Source: Mycoplasmatota bacterium
Lineage (GTDB): Bacteria; Bacillota_I; Bacilli_A; Haloplasmatales; Haloplasmataceae
Assembly: GCA_018394295.1 (NCBI GenBank)
Contig: CP074573.1
Coordinates: 2,549,156 to 2,613,155, forward strand
Length of the DNA: 64,000 nt
Reading direction: 5' to 3'
Part shown: in pieces, positions 18,673 through 27,388 of the stretch
Numbering within the stretch: position 1 is the first letter of the stretch
Layout: every line of letters begins with the position of its first letter
Notes under the pieces: generated by a model
Told to the model about the DNA's origin: nothing
Seen by the model: the letters and a program-made list of their open reading frames with translations, nothing else
The model's database searches: none
Position numbers and translations under genes: made by a program

Positions 18673-18741
18673 TTTCTACAGTCCTTTTTATTAATAGAAT
18701 TATCTTCGTATTATCCTACAATTATGTATCATCCACATTTC

Positions 18742-19647
18742 TTAAATAATACCTCTTATCTCATCAAGAGATTTTATATTTTCTTCTAGCATGAAGTTTT
18801 CTATTCCATCAATAATATCTAATCCAATCCTTGGATTTATGAAATTTGCTGTTCCTACCTGAATACAAGTAGCTCCTACCATAATAAACTCTAATGCATC
18901 TTTATAATTTGTTATGCCTCCCATACCAAATACTGGTATAGAGACATTATGGCACACCTCATGAACCATTCTTAATGCGATTGGTTTGATTGCTGGTCCA
19001 GAAAGCCCTGCGTATGTATTTTGAAATATATTGCTTCTCGATTTAATATCAATTGCCATTGCTTTAAAAGTATTGACAAGAGAAATCCCATCAGCCCCCT
19101 CTTCTTCACAAGCAACTGCCATTTTGATAATATCTTCCGCATTAGGAGAAAGTTTTACAACAAGTGGGAGTTTAGTCGCTTTTCTCGCTTCTTTAATAAC
19201 TCTTCTTGCGATTCCATCATTTATCCCAAATGCCATACCACCTTCTTTAACATTTGGACAAGATATATTTAACTCAATCATATCAATTTTTTCTTTGGAT
19301 AGTATTTCAATTGCCTTTATATAATCCTCTATTGTTGAGCCACCAACATTTGTGATTTTTATTAAATCAAGATTTTCAAAGAAAGAAAGCTCATTTTGAA
19401 TAAAGCCTTCTACTCCAGGGTTTTCAAGTCCAACACTATTTAACATCCCTGCGGCTGTCTCATGAATCCTATTACCTTTATTCCCCTCTTTTTTATGAAG
19501 CGTTAGTCCTTTACAGGATATACCCCCTAATTTTTCTATATCATAGATTTCTTGATATTCTTTCCCAAACCCAAATGTTCCAGATGCCATTATAACTGGA
19601 TTTTTAAACTTAAGAGAAGAAAATTTCACTTCTAATTTATTACTCAT
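18742..19647 (-). CDS. pyrD: Dihydroorotate dehydrogenase B, catalytic subunit
   Basis: Class 1B dihydroorotate dehydrogenase, 301 residues, oxidising dihydroorotate to orotate with [19 protein letters not shown] at the N-terminus, the active-site [13 protein letters not shown] (catalytic Cys) and the C-terminal [21 protein letters not shown] phosphate-binding block are all present. It overlaps pyrK by 8 nt, and PyrK is its electron-transfer partner, which is the hallmark of the NAD-linked 1B form. Last gene of the pyr operon. Confidence 0.97.
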   Translation of the reverse strand: MSNKLEVKFSSLKFKNPVIMASGTFGFGKEYQEIYDIEKLGGISCKGLTLHKKEGNKGNRIHETAAGMLNSVGLENPGVEGFIQNELSFFENLDLIKITNVGGSTIEDYIKAIEILSKEKIDMIELNISCPNVKEGGMAFGINDGIARRVIKEARKATKLPLVVKLSPNAEDIIKMAVACEEEGADGISLVNTFKAMAIDIKSRSNIFQNTYAGLSGPAIKPIALRMVHEVCHNVSIPVFGMGGITNYKDALEFIMVGATCIQVGTANFINPRIGLDIIDGIENFMLEENIKSLDEIRGII

Positions 19648-20329
19648 TATAAAACACTTCCTCTCCTAAAAAGACTGGTCCATCCTTACAAGTTTTTTTA
19701 TTCCCATGTTTTGTTTGACAAGTACATACAAGACATGCCCCAACACCACAAGCCATCCTTTTTTCCATAGAGACATAAACGATTGTATTAGATTCCTTCG
19801 CCATCTCAACAATCTTTTTCATCATCTCTTTTGGACCACATGTAAATATATAATCATACTTTGACACATCTAAATCATCTGTCACATTATTTCCAATTGA
19901 CACATAAACATTATCTACTTGTTTTTTATATTCTTCTACTAAGATAGCCTTATCTCTAAAGCCTAAATAAACATCCACATTTTTAATTGTCTTCGCAGCG
20001 AGATATAATGGTGCAATCCCCATTCCGCCACCTACTATAGCAATTTTTCCTTGAATTTTAGGAAACCCATTACCATAGGGACCTTCTAAATTAATCTCAT
20101 CATCTACTTTTAATTTACTTAATAGGGTTGTTCCTTTACCAACGACTTTATATAAAAAGCTAATGTAGCCTTCTCCCATATCATAAATACTAATGGGTCT
20201 TGAAAGAAGAGGATAGTTATCCCAAGCTCTAAGCATATAAAACTGACCCATTTTTCCTTTATAATTTCCACACACTTTAAGAAGGTACATATCACTACCT
20301 AAACAATCATTTGAAATTACCTTAGCCAT
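19640..20329 (-). CDS. pyrK: Dihydroorotate dehydrogenase B, electron transfer subunit
   Basis: A 229-residue ferredoxin-reductase-like flavoprotein. RPISIYDM near residue 45 binds [17 protein letters not shown] the nucleotide, and the C-terminal cluster [11 protein letters not shown] with a later Cys ([10 protein letters not shown]) binds the [2Fe-2S] centre. It passes electrons from PyrD to NAD+. It overlaps pyrF by 13 nt and pyrD by 8 nt, so translation is likely coupled. Confidence 0.96.
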   Translation of the reverse strand: MAKVISNDCLGSDMYLLKVCGNYKGKMGQFYMLRAWDNYPLLSRPISIYDMGEGYISFLYKVVGKGTTLLSKLKVDDEINLEGPYGNGFPKIQGKIAIVGGGMGIAPLYLAAKTIKNVDVYLGFRDKAILVEEYKKQVDNVYVSIGNNVTDDLDVSKYDYIFTCGPKEMMKKIVEMAKESNTIVYVSMEKRMACGVGACLVCTCQTKHGNKKTCKDGPVFLGEEVFYNE

Positions 20330-21141
20330 TTTAATATATCCTCCTTCATCTTAAGTACTGCTTCTCGAGGATTTTCTGATTTTATGATTCCTCTTGATGA
20401 ATTAACAATTCCACATCGATTATCCTTAAATAATATTGATAGATCTTTTCCACTTCCACCTTGTGCTCCATATCCTGGAATTAGAAAAAACATATTGTTG
20501 TGATTTTTACTAATTCCAACGATTTCTTTTGGGTGTGTACAGCCAACAACCCCTCCTATTAAACTAAATCCATAGTTCCCAATATATTTTTCTCCCCACT
20601 TATCTACTTGTTGTGCTACCTTATTATATAATAGTTCTTCTCCTACTTCTAATTCTTGAAAATCTTTTGAACTATTATTGGATGTTTTCACAAGTACAAA
20701 TATGCCTTTATTTCCTTTTTCTAAATAAGGAAAATAGGGACTGATTGCATCAATTCCCATGTAAGGATTTACTGTGATAAAATCCGCTTCAAAATCTCCT
20801 TCAAAATGGGCTTTCGCATACATCTCACCAGTAGATGAGATATCTCCTCGTTTTATATCTCCGATACTTATAATCCCTTTTTCTTTGATATACTTCAACG
20901 TTCTACTATATGCCTTCAATCCCTCTATTCCTAATGCCTCATAACAAGCAATTTGTAGTTTATAACAGGCAACTAAATCAAATGTTTCATCAATTATTCT
21001 CTTATTAAACTGAAATATTTTATCTTCAACTGCATCTGAAGAACTTAATAGTTTCTCCGGTATATAATCTATTCTCGTATCTAGCCCTACACATATCGGT
21101 CCTTTTTTCATTACTTCTTCATACAATTTATCGATTATCAT
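20317..21141 (-). CDS. pyrF: Orotidine 5'-phosphate decarboxylase (PyrF type 2)
   Basis: Decarboxylates OMP to UMP. The 274-residue protein starts MIIDKLYEEVMKKGPICVGLDTR and carries the catalytic ISIGDIKRGDI (Lys-x-x-Asp). FLIPGYGAQGG and VNSSRGI bind the phosphate. The length and motifs match the longer type 2 subgroup found in clostridia. The ATG at 21141 is preferred over a GTG four codons upstream that overlaps the AGGGGTG site. Confidence 0.96.
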   Translation of the reverse strand: MIIDKLYEEVMKKGPICVGLDTRIDYIPEKLLSSSDAVEDKIFQFNKRIIDETFDLVACYKLQIACYEALGIEGLKAYSRTLKYIKEKGIISIGDIKRGDISSTGEMYAKAHFEGDFEADFITVNPYMGIDAISPYFPYLEKGNKGIFVLVKTSNNSSKDFQELEVGEELLYNKVAQQVDKWGEKYIGNYGFSLIGGVVGCTHPKEIVGISKNHNNMFFLIPGYGAQGGSGKDLSILFKDNRCGIVNSSRGIIKSENPREAVLKMKEDILKWLR

Positions 21142-22276
21142 ATAGGATGTCACCCCTTTTTATTGTCAACTTGATTTCTCCTAGTCCCTTATAACCATCA
21201 AAAGGATTATTCTTACCTTTTGAACTAAAATCATTAGTATTGATTTTCTTCTCTTTATTTAAATCAACAAGAACTACATTTCCTTCATATCCCGCTTCAA
21301 TTAATCCTGATTTCAACTTTAATAGTCTCCCTGGATTATAAGACATCATCTCACTTAATTTATTTAAAGAAATATTGTAATCTTTAAATACTTTATTTAC
21401 CATTGGAAAGGCAACTTCAATCAAAGAAATTCCTGGTGCCCCATTAAGTTTATCTTCCAAACTATGAGGCGCATGATCAGTTCCAATAATATCTATATAT
21501 CCATTTTTTAACCCTTCAATTAACGTTTCATGATCTTTCTTATTACCAAATGAAGGATTTACTCTATAATCTATTCCATATGAAAATAAGTGATGGGGTG
21601 TTATCTCACACGTAAATTTTAATCCTTTAGTTTTATATTCTTTTATTGTCTCTAATGTTTCTTTACGACTAATATGACAGATATGGAGATTACCACCGAT
21701 TTTCTCAAGTAACTTTAAATCTCTTTTTACAATATCAACTTCAGGTTCACAATGTGTTAGAATATGAAAATCATATTCTTTTGATAAAAGAAGCACATCC
21801 TTCATCATCTTTTCACTCAATATCGTTTTTCCATCATCAGAAAAAAGCATGGTGTATTTTCTCATCGATTCAATATTAACTAATTCTATTCCCTCTAAAT
21901 TCTTTGAAACAGATGAGATTTGAATCACATCACATAAATTTAGGTCTTTACTTTTACCCAATACATATTTAATTATCTCTTTATTATCACAAACAGGGTT
22001 TGTGTTAGCCATGGCACAAAGTGTTGTATATCCACCCTTTAATGCTGCTTTTTGTCCTGTTTCTAAATCCTCTTTATAAGTATAACCTGGGTCCCTTAAA
22101 TGCGTATGCATATCAATAAAGGAAGGAAGAAGGGTGTAACCTTCCCCGTCTATAGTTATACAAACACCCTTTAAATCTTGTCCTACTTTTTCTATCTTTC
22201 CATTCTTTATTAATACATCTCCATAGGTTGTTTTCAGTGCATCAACAATATTTACATTTTTAATTAATAAATCCAC
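21128..22276 (-). CDS. pyrC: Dihydroorotase
   Basis: Closes carbamoyl aspartate to dihydroorotate. A 382-residue amidohydrolase with the metal-binding FIDMHTHLRDPGYTYKEDL, LTHCEPE, and IGTDHAPHSLEDK near residue 288. The start is GTG, supported by a GGAGGA site 7 nt upstream. It belongs to the class I dihydroorotases of gram-positive bacteria. It overlaps pyrF by 14 nt at its end. Confidence 0.96.
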   Translation of the reverse strand: MDLLIKNVNIVDALKTTYGDVLIKNGKIEKVGQDLKGVCITIDGEGYTLLPSFIDMHTHLRDPGYTYKEDLETGQKAALKGGYTTLCAMANTNPVCDNKEIIKYVLGKSKDLNLCDVIQISSVSKNLEGIELVNIESMRKYTMLFSDDGKTILSEKMMKDVLLLSKEYDFHILTHCEPEVDIVKRDLKLLEKIGGNLHICHISRKETLETIKEYKTKGLKFTCEITPHHLFSYGIDYRVNPSFGNKKDHETLIEGLKNGYIDIIGTDHAPHSLEDKLNGAPGISLIEVAFPMVNKVFKDYNISLNKLSEMMSYNPGRLLKLKSGLIEAGYEGNVVLVDLNKEKKINTNDFSSKGKNNPFDGYKGLGEIKLTIKRGDILYDNR

Positions 22277-22300
22277 TATTTATCCTCCATTATCTATAAG

Positions 22301-22723
22301 TTACAACGAAGTAATAGCATCACAATATTCACATTTATATTCTTTCTTATCTTTATTTACCAATGTAAATTCTATTTCTTCAATCTGTTCAACTGTACTG
22401 ACACATCTTGGATTCTTACATTTTAATATTCCTTTAACACTTTGTGGTAAACTTAATTTTCTTTTTTCCTTTATCTTTTCATTTTCTATAATATTAATCG
22501 TGATATTCGGATCCATAATTCCAAGTACAGTAAAATCAATATCAATTTCATTTTCTATTTTAATGATATCTTTCTTCCCTATTCTATTTGAATTAACATT
22601 CTTAAGTAATGCTACTGTATATTCTGCCTTATGAAGACCTAATTCTTTAAATATTTTATAACCACATCCTGCTTTGATATGGTCAATCACAATTCCTTTT
22701 TTTATACTATTTACATTAAGCAT
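22301..22723 (-). CDS. pyrI: Aspartate carbamoyltransferase regulatory subunit
   Basis: The 140-residue regulatory chain that binds nucleotide effectors and joins catalytic trimers. [19 protein letters not shown] is the usual N-terminus, and the C-terminal zinc site has four Cys (CKNPRC and CEYC). The ATG at 22723 overlaps the pyrB stop by 8 nt and has an AGGTGG site; a longer in-frame start is unsupported. A separate PyrI is characteristic of clostridia among firmicutes and implies allosteric control by CTP. Confidence 0.95.
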   Translation of the reverse strand: MLNVNSIKKGIVIDHIKAGCGYKIFKELGLHKAEYTVALLKNVNSNRIGKKDIIKIENEIDIDFTVLGIMDPNITINIIENEKIKEKRKLSLPQSVKGILKCKNPRCVSTVEQIEEIEFTLVNKDKKEYKCEYCDAITSL

Positions 22724-23639
22724 TGATATCACCACCTAATAATTTCATGATTAAAGCCATTCTTACATACATCCCATATTTCGCTTGTTTGAAATAAACT
22801 GCTTTTGGATTATTGTCTACTTCTCTAGCGATTTCATTTACTCTAGGTAGGGGATGCATGATAAGCATATCTTCTTTAGACTTTTTTAATTTATCTTCAG
22901 TAAGGATATAACTATCCTTTAATCTTAAGTACTCTTCTTCATTAAAGAATCTTTCTCTCTGTACTCTTGTCATATAAAGAATATCAATAGAATCAATTAC
23001 TTCTTCTAAATTTTCTGTTTCATAATAAGTATGACCTTTTATTTCATCTTTAATATAATCTGGAATTCTTAGTTCAGTTGGTGAAATGAAGATGAACTTT
23101 GTTCCCTCATATCTTGCCATGGCTTTTACTAAGGAGTGTACGGTACGACCAAATTTTAAATCTCCACATAGTGCGATTGTATGATTACTTAAATCACCCT
23201 TTAAAGATTTAATGGTAAGTAAATCTGTTAGCGTTTGGGTAGGATGCTGATGGCCCCCATCCCCTGCATTAATGACAGGAATAGTAGAGAATTTAGAAGC
23301 TAGTTTTACTGATCCTTCCTTTGGATGTCTCATTACTGCGATATCAGCATAACATCCAACCGTTCTTATAGTATCAGGAATACTTTCACCTTTAGCGGTA
23401 GAAGAAGAGTTGGGTTCTGAAAAACCTATGATACTTCCACCTAATCTTAACATGGCAGCTTCAAAACTAAATCTTGTTCTAGTAGATGGTTCATAAAATA
23501 ATGTCGCTAATAATTTACCTTTACATACCTCTGCATATTTTTCTGGACTTTCAATAATTTCTTGCCCTAATGAAAGAATTGAATCCAATTCTTCTAATGT
23601 AAAATCTTTTGGTTCAATTAAGTGTCTTCCTTTTAACAT
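22716..23639 (-). CDS. pyrB: Aspartate carbamoyltransferase catalytic subunit
   Basis: Makes carbamoyl aspartate from carbamoyl phosphate and aspartate. The 307-residue chain shows the carbamoyl-phosphate loop [17 protein letters not shown], the [12 protein letters not shown] block and the C-terminal [11 protein letters not shown]. It is the first gene of the operon. Its GGAGG ribosome site lies 3 nt after a PyrR-binding-loop sequence (23653-23670), so translation may be regulated as well as transcription. Confidence 0.97.
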   Translation of the reverse strand: MLKGRHLIEPKDFTLEELDSILSLGQEIIESPEKYAEVCKGKLLATLFYEPSTRTRFSFEAAMLRLGGSIIGFSEPNSSSTAKGESIPDTIRTVGCYADIAVMRHPKEGSVKLASKFSTIPVINAGDGGHQHPTQTLTDLLTIKSLKGDLSNHTIALCGDLKFGRTVHSLVKAMARYEGTKFIFISPTELRIPDYIKDEIKGHTYYETENLEEVIDSIDILYMTRVQRERFFNEEEYLRLKDSYILTEDKLKKSKEDMLIMHPLPRVNEIAREVDNNPKAVYFKQAKYGMYVRMALIMKLLGGDINA

Positions 23640-23652
23640 GTTTTCCTCCTTT

Positions 23653-23670
23653 ATAGCCTCTCTGGACTAT
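23653..23670 (-). promoter_or_regulatory. PyrR-binding loop at the pyrB ribosome binding site
   Basis: On the minus strand the site reads ATAGTCCAGAGAGGCTAT: a 4-bp stem closing the conserved TCCAGAGAGG core of PyrR RNA sites. The pyrB Shine-Dalgarno starts 3 nt downstream. It lies after the attenuator, so it could act only on translation. Confidence 0.8.
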
Positions 23671-23693
23671 TTTTAAAGATAGTTTTAAATATC

Positions 23694-23725
23694 AAAAAAA
23701 GCCTTCCTAGTGACTAGGAAGGCTT
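23694..23725 (-). terminator. Attenuator (intrinsic terminator) of the pyr leader
   Basis: A 13-bp stem with one unpaired central base plus T7 on the minus strand. The left arm, CCTTCCTAG, is complementary to CTAGGAAGG in the upstream PyrR loop, which gives a competing antiterminator. Confidence 0.9.
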
Positions 23726-23799
23726 AAAGCTAAACCAATTCATTAAAAAATATACTTAATCCATATCTAGTATTAAATATACATTTATTCATATAACAA

Positions 23800-23822
23800 C
23801 CTTCCTAGCCTCTCTGGACTAG
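23800..23822 (-). promoter_or_regulatory. Upstream PyrR-binding loop and antiterminator arm
   Basis: CTAGTCCAGAGAGGCTAG (minus strand, 23805-23822) holds the conserved PyrR core. The adjoining GCTAGGAAGG can pair with the terminator's left arm. PyrR with UMP bound here would prevent that pairing and allow termination. Confidence 0.88.
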
Positions 23823-23849
23823 AATTAAAGATCTATTTAATTCTTAATG

Positions 23850-23878
23850 ATAATAACATTAACTATTTCAAATGTCAA
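23850..23878 (-). promoter_or_regulatory. Sigma-A type promoter of the pyr operon
   Basis: TTGACA (23873-23878), a 17-nt spacer and TATTAT (23850-23855) on the minus strand. Start of transcription is expected near 23843, just upstream of the first PyrR loop. Confidence 0.85.
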
Positions 23879-23947
23879 TAGAAATCGAAAACAGGAATAT
23901 TTTGTATACTAACATTTTTAACTTTTACTAATAAGAACAACTTAAGT

Positions 23948-24433
23948 TTAGAATTTATACCCATTAGCATTTCTTATTTCATTAATTAATTCCATTTGTT
24001 TACTAATATCTTTATTAGAATGTTTTAAAATATGTTCAATATCATTTGTGATTTTTAGAATCATATGACCATCAATATTTAATTTAATATAAATTAAATT
24101 TAAATTCCCCCTACTAATCTTATGTCTTCGTATATATTTAATATTCTTCTTTGCCTTTTTAGATAAATCATATTTGTAATTTTTAATAAAATGATTAATC
24201 ATCTTCTTTTCTTCTTTATCTAATTTATGATCATCAGCATAACTAATTGCGATTGTAGTTGCTAATAGCCCTGCAATATATGATTCATGGTAAGACGTTT
24301 CATCTAGGGAATTTATTTCTATAGTTTTATCAAGAGAATTTGTTCCTCTATTTTTATCACCTATTATTTCAGAAAATACACCCTCTAATATCCCTCCTAC
24401 TAATTCAATCACTATTTCTAATAAAAAATCCAA
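23948..24433 (-). CDS. TerB-like (tellurite-resistance fold) protein of unknown function
   Basis: A 161-residue protein if translation starts at TTG 24433, which follows GGAGGG by 7 nt; an ATG at 24484 gives a longer form with no ribosome site. The first 25 residues are hydrophobic and acidic (DFLLEIVIELVGGILEG). Residues about 75-130 resemble a TerB-type helical domain, with SYADDHKLDKEEKKMINHFI carrying the acidic cluster. The remainder is Lys-rich and helical. The assignment to the TerB fold is tentative and the function unknown. Confidence 0.65.
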   Translation of the reverse strand: MDFLLEIVIELVGGILEGVFSEIIGDKNRGTNSLDKTIEINSLDETSYHESYIAGLLATTIAISYADDHKLDKEEKKMINHFIKNYKYDLSKKAKKNIKYIRRHKISRGNLNLIYIKLNIDGHMILKITNDIEHILKHSNKDISKQMELINEIRNANGYKF

Positions 24434-24535
24434 AAAGTATCCCTCCATTAATTTAATCATATCCCAAATACTGTATAAAATCATTATAACAGAAAATATC
24501 TAAATAATTTAGCTTTATCATATTTAATTTAATAA

Positions 24536-24568
24536 AAAGAGTTAAATACACTTAGCATCTAACTCTTT
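24536..24568 (-). terminator. Hairpin terminator
   Basis: AAAGAGTTA and TAACTCTTT form a 9-bp stem (24536-24544 with 24560-24568). It is the second hairpin downstream of the osmC copy at 24644. Confidence 0.7.
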
Positions 24569-24603
24569 AATAGTTTTTAAACACCTCAAATTGAACATAC
24601 AAA

Positions 24604-24634
24604 AGAAAAAACTAGTTACATGACTAGTTTTTCT
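24604..24634 (-). terminator. Rho-independent terminator after osmC copy 2
   Basis: A stem built on ACTAGT with long flanking A and T runs closes the second osmC. The same core is found after copy 1 at 12452, so the duplication seems to have included the terminator. Confidence 0.85.
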
Positions 24635-24643
24635 AATATATTA

Positions 24644-25090
24644 TTACTTTTCAATTGTCACTTTTGCTTTTTCAAATTGAACTCCATTTTCTAAACTGTC
24701 TCCAACAGGACATGTTTTTTCTATAAATTCAATTAATTCATTTACTTTTTCTTCTGAAGCATCACTCTTAACATGCATATGAAATCTTAACTTTTGATAT
24801 CCTTTTCTTACTTCATCATTTACTCCAAGGAATCCATCAGTATCTAAATCTCCTTCTAGTTCAACCCAGAAGTCTTCTAAATTAATTCCAAATTTCCCAG
24901 AAAATGCACTTGCAACAATTGTTTGACAAGCTCCAAGGCTACATAACAATAATTCAACAGGATTCATCCCTGTATTTGTTCCACCTAAACTCTCTGGTTC
25001 ATCAATTGTAATTTTAAAATCTCTTGCTGAAACTTCAACCGCTAATCCTTCTTTTTTCTTTGCTGTTGCTTTAAATGTTTCCATTGGCAT
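24644..25090 (-). CDS. OsmC/Ohr-family peroxiredoxin-like protein (copy 2)
   Basis: 148 residues, co-linear with the copy at 12499 and about five-sixths identical; both family cysteines (LGACQTIVAS and EKTCPVGDSL) are kept. The same AAGGAGTGATT-type leader precedes the ATG. Unlike copy 1 it has no redox partner nearby. Substitutions cluster in the first 30 residues and in the central helix (SAFSGKFG), so the two may differ in substrate or expression. Confidence 0.88.
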   Translation of the reverse strand: MPMETFKATAKKKEGLAVEVSARDFKITIDEPESLGGTNTGMNPVELLLCSLGACQTIVASAFSGKFGINLEDFWVELEGDLDTDGFLGVNDEVRKGYQKLRFHMHVKSDASEEKVNELIEFIEKTCPVGDSLENGVQFEKAKVTIEK

Positions 25091-25300
25091 ATAGAATCAC
25101 TCCTTAAATTATTATAAATATTTAATTAATATTAAACATTATTACAACAACTATATTTTTTGTATATAATTTTTTTTTATTCATTACGCTTATTTAAAAC
25201 GTTACCTAAGGTAAACACAATATGTATCAATCCATTCTTATTATATCAAGATATATTTTATAACATATTTTATTATATAAAAACTTTTTAGGAGGATTTA

Positions 25301-26365
25301 ATGATAAATCTGTATAATAATAGACAACAGTTAATGGTTCATACACAAAATTGGAAAACATATTGGAATAAACGGATTATCTCATTAGATGAAATTGTTC
25401 CTGTAAAACAACGAGATTCTATTCCATCTATTGATAATCCACAATTCGTTAATATTGATACTGCAAAAACTTATCTAAGTGATCAAACACCTGTAATCTC
25501 AGTTCAGTTAGCTGATGAAGCTCGTGCCTATCCGCTTGAAATCATGATGTGGCATGAAATTGTTAATGATACAATCAACGGAATTCCAATCACTGTCACA
25601 TACTGTCCATTATGTAGTTCAGAATTTGTTTATTCAAGTGTTATAAATGGTAAAAATCTTCAGTTTGGAACTTCAGGATTACTAAGGAATTCTAATTTAA
25701 TCATGTATGACCGTCAAACGGATAGTCTATGGCAACAATTTACTGGTCAAGCACTTATAGGTGATTATGTTAACAGAAGTTTAAACCCTATTCCATCAAA
25801 TGTCGTTAGTTTTAAAAAATTTTATTCAACTTATCCTAATGGATTAGTCCTTTCTAGAAATACAGGTTTTATTAGAGATTATGGAAATAATCCTTATGTT
25901 AATTACGACCAAATTACGAACCAACCATTATTTTTTAAAGGAATAATTGATACAAGATTACCAGCTATGCAAAGAGTACTAGGTATACAAATTGGTAATA
26001 ACGCATTAGCTTATCCGCTTTATATGTTACAAACCAGTCCAATTATATATAATACTCTAAATAACGTTGAGTATGTTATATTCTACAATAGTGGAATGTC
26101 ATCAGCATTAGATTCACCTATCATCAGTGAAGGAAAAGATGTTGGAATGACTGGTGTTTTTATTCCCTATTTAAATGGAGAACGATTAAATTTTACAAAA
26201 AATTCTTTAAATCAAATAATTGACACTAATACCAATAGTACATGGAGTATTCTCGGAAAGGCTTTATCTGGTCCATTAAAGGGTATCCAACTGACACCCT
26301 TGGTTCATGGGGATGTATTTTGGTTTGCATGGTCTTCTTTTTATCCAAATACATCTTTAACTTGA
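25301..26365 (+). CDS. DUF3179 domain-containing protein
   Basis: A 354-residue protein with a DUF3179-type core. Recognisable blocks are ARAYPLEIMMWHEIVNDTI, VTYCPLCSSEFVYS (with a CxxC pair), FGTSGLLRNSNLIMYDRQT and SLWQQFTGQALIG, all in the family order. No signal peptide is seen, unlike many relatives. The biochemical role of the family is not known to me; the CxxC pair suggests metal or redox chemistry. An AGGAGG site precedes the ATG and a hairpin follows the stop. Confidence 0.85.
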   Translation: MINLYNNRQQLMVHTQNWKTYWNKRIISLDEIVPVKQRDSIPSIDNPQFVNIDTAKTYLSDQTPVISVQLADEARAYPLEIMMWHEIVNDTINGIPITVTYCPLCSSEFVYSSVINGKNLQFGTSGLLRNSNLIMYDRQTDSLWQQFTGQALIGDYVNRSLNPIPSNVVSFKKFYSTYPNGLVLSRNTGFIRDYGNNPYVNYDQITNQPLFFKGIIDTRLPAMQRVLGIQIGNNALAYPLYMLQTSPIIYNTLNNVEYVIFYNSGMSSALDSPIISEGKDVGMTGVFIPYLNGERLNFTKNSLNQIIDTNTNSTWSILGKALSGPLKGIQLTPLVHGDVFWFAWSSFYPNTSLT

Positions 26366-26378
26366 TCTAGTTAAAAAA

Positions 26379-26409
26379 AAACTACTAAATGAAATTCATT
26401 TAGTAGTTT
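26379..26409. terminator. Bidirectional terminator between DUF3179 gene and YjcZ-like gene
   Basis: A near-perfect palindrome of about 13 bp per arm with an A8 run on the left and T's on the right; it separates two convergent genes. Confidence 0.8.
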
Positions 26410-26423
26410 AAAGCTAGTTAATA

Positions 26424-26525
26424 TTAGCAACCATACCCACCATGACAGCATGTGCAGCCGATAATAACAAGTAATATAAATAATACTAAAATAAAAGATG
26501 AACAATAACCATATCCACCAGACAT
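26424..26525 (-). CDS. YjcZ-like small sporulation-associated membrane peptide
   Basis: A 33-residue ORF, translated on the minus strand as MSGGYGYCSSFILVLF, then LLVIIGCTCCHGGYGC. A Gly/Tyr-rich head, one hydrophobic segment and a Gly-rich tail match the YjcZ family annotated in spore-forming bacilli and clostridia. The AAAGGAG site 8 nt upstream supports it. The tail is unusual in carrying four cysteines within ten residues. It is convergent with the DUF3179 gene. Function unknown; spore localisation is inferred from the family. Confidence 0.8.
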   Translation of the reverse strand: MSGGYGYCSSFILVLFILLVIIGCTCCHGGYGC

Positions 26526-26760
26526 TATATATTCTCCTTTCAAATTGAATTTATTATATCTTATTCAAGTTATTTTAAATTGCTTGTGATAAAAGCACAT
26601 TAGTAAAGAAAATGTATAAATACCCAATCAAAACATAATTATTATATATATTATTTAGACTATTACATTTGCCCTTTTTTAAATAATAGGTTAATTCATT
26701 GAACTGAATAGACTGATTAATCATAAAATACATTGAAAAACCACAGAAAGAGGTTCAAAA

Positions 26761-27312
26761 ATGGAAAAAAATAATATGTATCAATGTTCTATGCAACCAA
26801 CTGGGTATTCTATGCAGTGCATGACTCCTAAACAACCTGTTCAACCTATGAACAGTATGCATTCTATGCAGTCTATGGATTATAAACAGCCTGCTCAACC
26901 TATGGATTGTATGCAGCCTATACAATGTATGGATTCTAAACAACCTGTTCAATCTATGGATTGCATGCAACCTATGCAATGCATGACTCCTAAACAACCT
27001 GTTCAACCTATGAACCCTATGCATTCTATGCAGTGCATGACTCCTAAGCAACCTGTTCAATCTATGGATTACATGCAGCCTATGCAATGCATGACTCCTA
27101 AACAACCTGTTCAATCTATGGATTGCATGCAGCCTATGCAATGCATGACTCCTAAACAACCTGTTCAATCTATGGATTGCATGCAGCCTATGCAATGCAT
27201 GACTCCTAAACAACCTGTTCAATCTATGAACCCTATGCATTCTATGCAGTGCATGGATTATCAATGTCCTATGTATACTATGCCAAAAAAAACCTATTAT
27301 GATGAAGAATAA
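26761..27312 (+). CDS. Met/Gln/Cys/Pro-rich tandem-repeat protein
   Basis: A 183-residue protein made of a 17-residue head, eight 18-residue repeats and a 22-residue tail ending in TYYDEE. The repeat consensus is MQCMTPKQPVQSMDCMQP, so each unit carries one or two Cys and four Met with regular Pro. No signal peptide, membrane segment or known domain. AAAGAGG precedes the ATG. It converges on a YcaO gene across a shared terminator, and spore-type genes lie on either side. Two readings are possible: a spore coat or metal-binding protein, or a repeated substrate of the YcaO enzyme. Confidence 0.8.
   Translation: MEKNNMYQCSMQPTGYSMQCMTPKQPVQPMNSMHSMQSMDYKQPAQPMDCMQPIQCMDSKQPVQSMDCMQPMQCMTPKQPVQPMNPMHSMQCMTPKQPVQSMDYMQPMQCMTPKQPVQSMDCMQPMQCMTPKQPVQSMDCMQPMQCMTPKQPVQSMNPMHSMQCMDYQCPMYTMPKKTYYDEE
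26812..27243 (+). repeat. Eight 54-bp in-frame tandem repeats
   Basis: Eight 54-nt units encode the 18-residue repeats. Units five to eight are nearly identical at the DNA level, while the first three are more diverged, which suggests recent expansion by unequal exchange or slippage at the 3' side. Confidence 0.92.
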
Positions 27313-27343
27313 ATAACTATCATAATTAATTTTAATAAGTTTT

Positions 27344-27372
27344 AGAGCGTATTTTGTCATACGCTCTTTATT
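27344..27372. terminator. Bidirectional terminator between repeat-protein gene and ycaO gene
   Basis: AGAGCGTAT and ATACGCTCT form a 9-bp perfect stem with a 6-nt loop and T's after it. It separates the convergent genes. Confidence 0.85.
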
Positions 27373-27388
27373 TTTATCTATTTAATTG

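Noticed and set aside
26812-27243. CRISPR-like array
   Set aside because: The repeats are contiguous 54-bp coding units without unique spacers.
26755-27360. Open 201-codon minus-strand frame across the repeat gene (RSHALHRLHAIHRLNRLF repeats)
   Set aside because: It is the antisense of the tandem repeat array and stays open only because the 54-bp unit has no stop in that frame. No ribosome site; the plus-strand gene has one.
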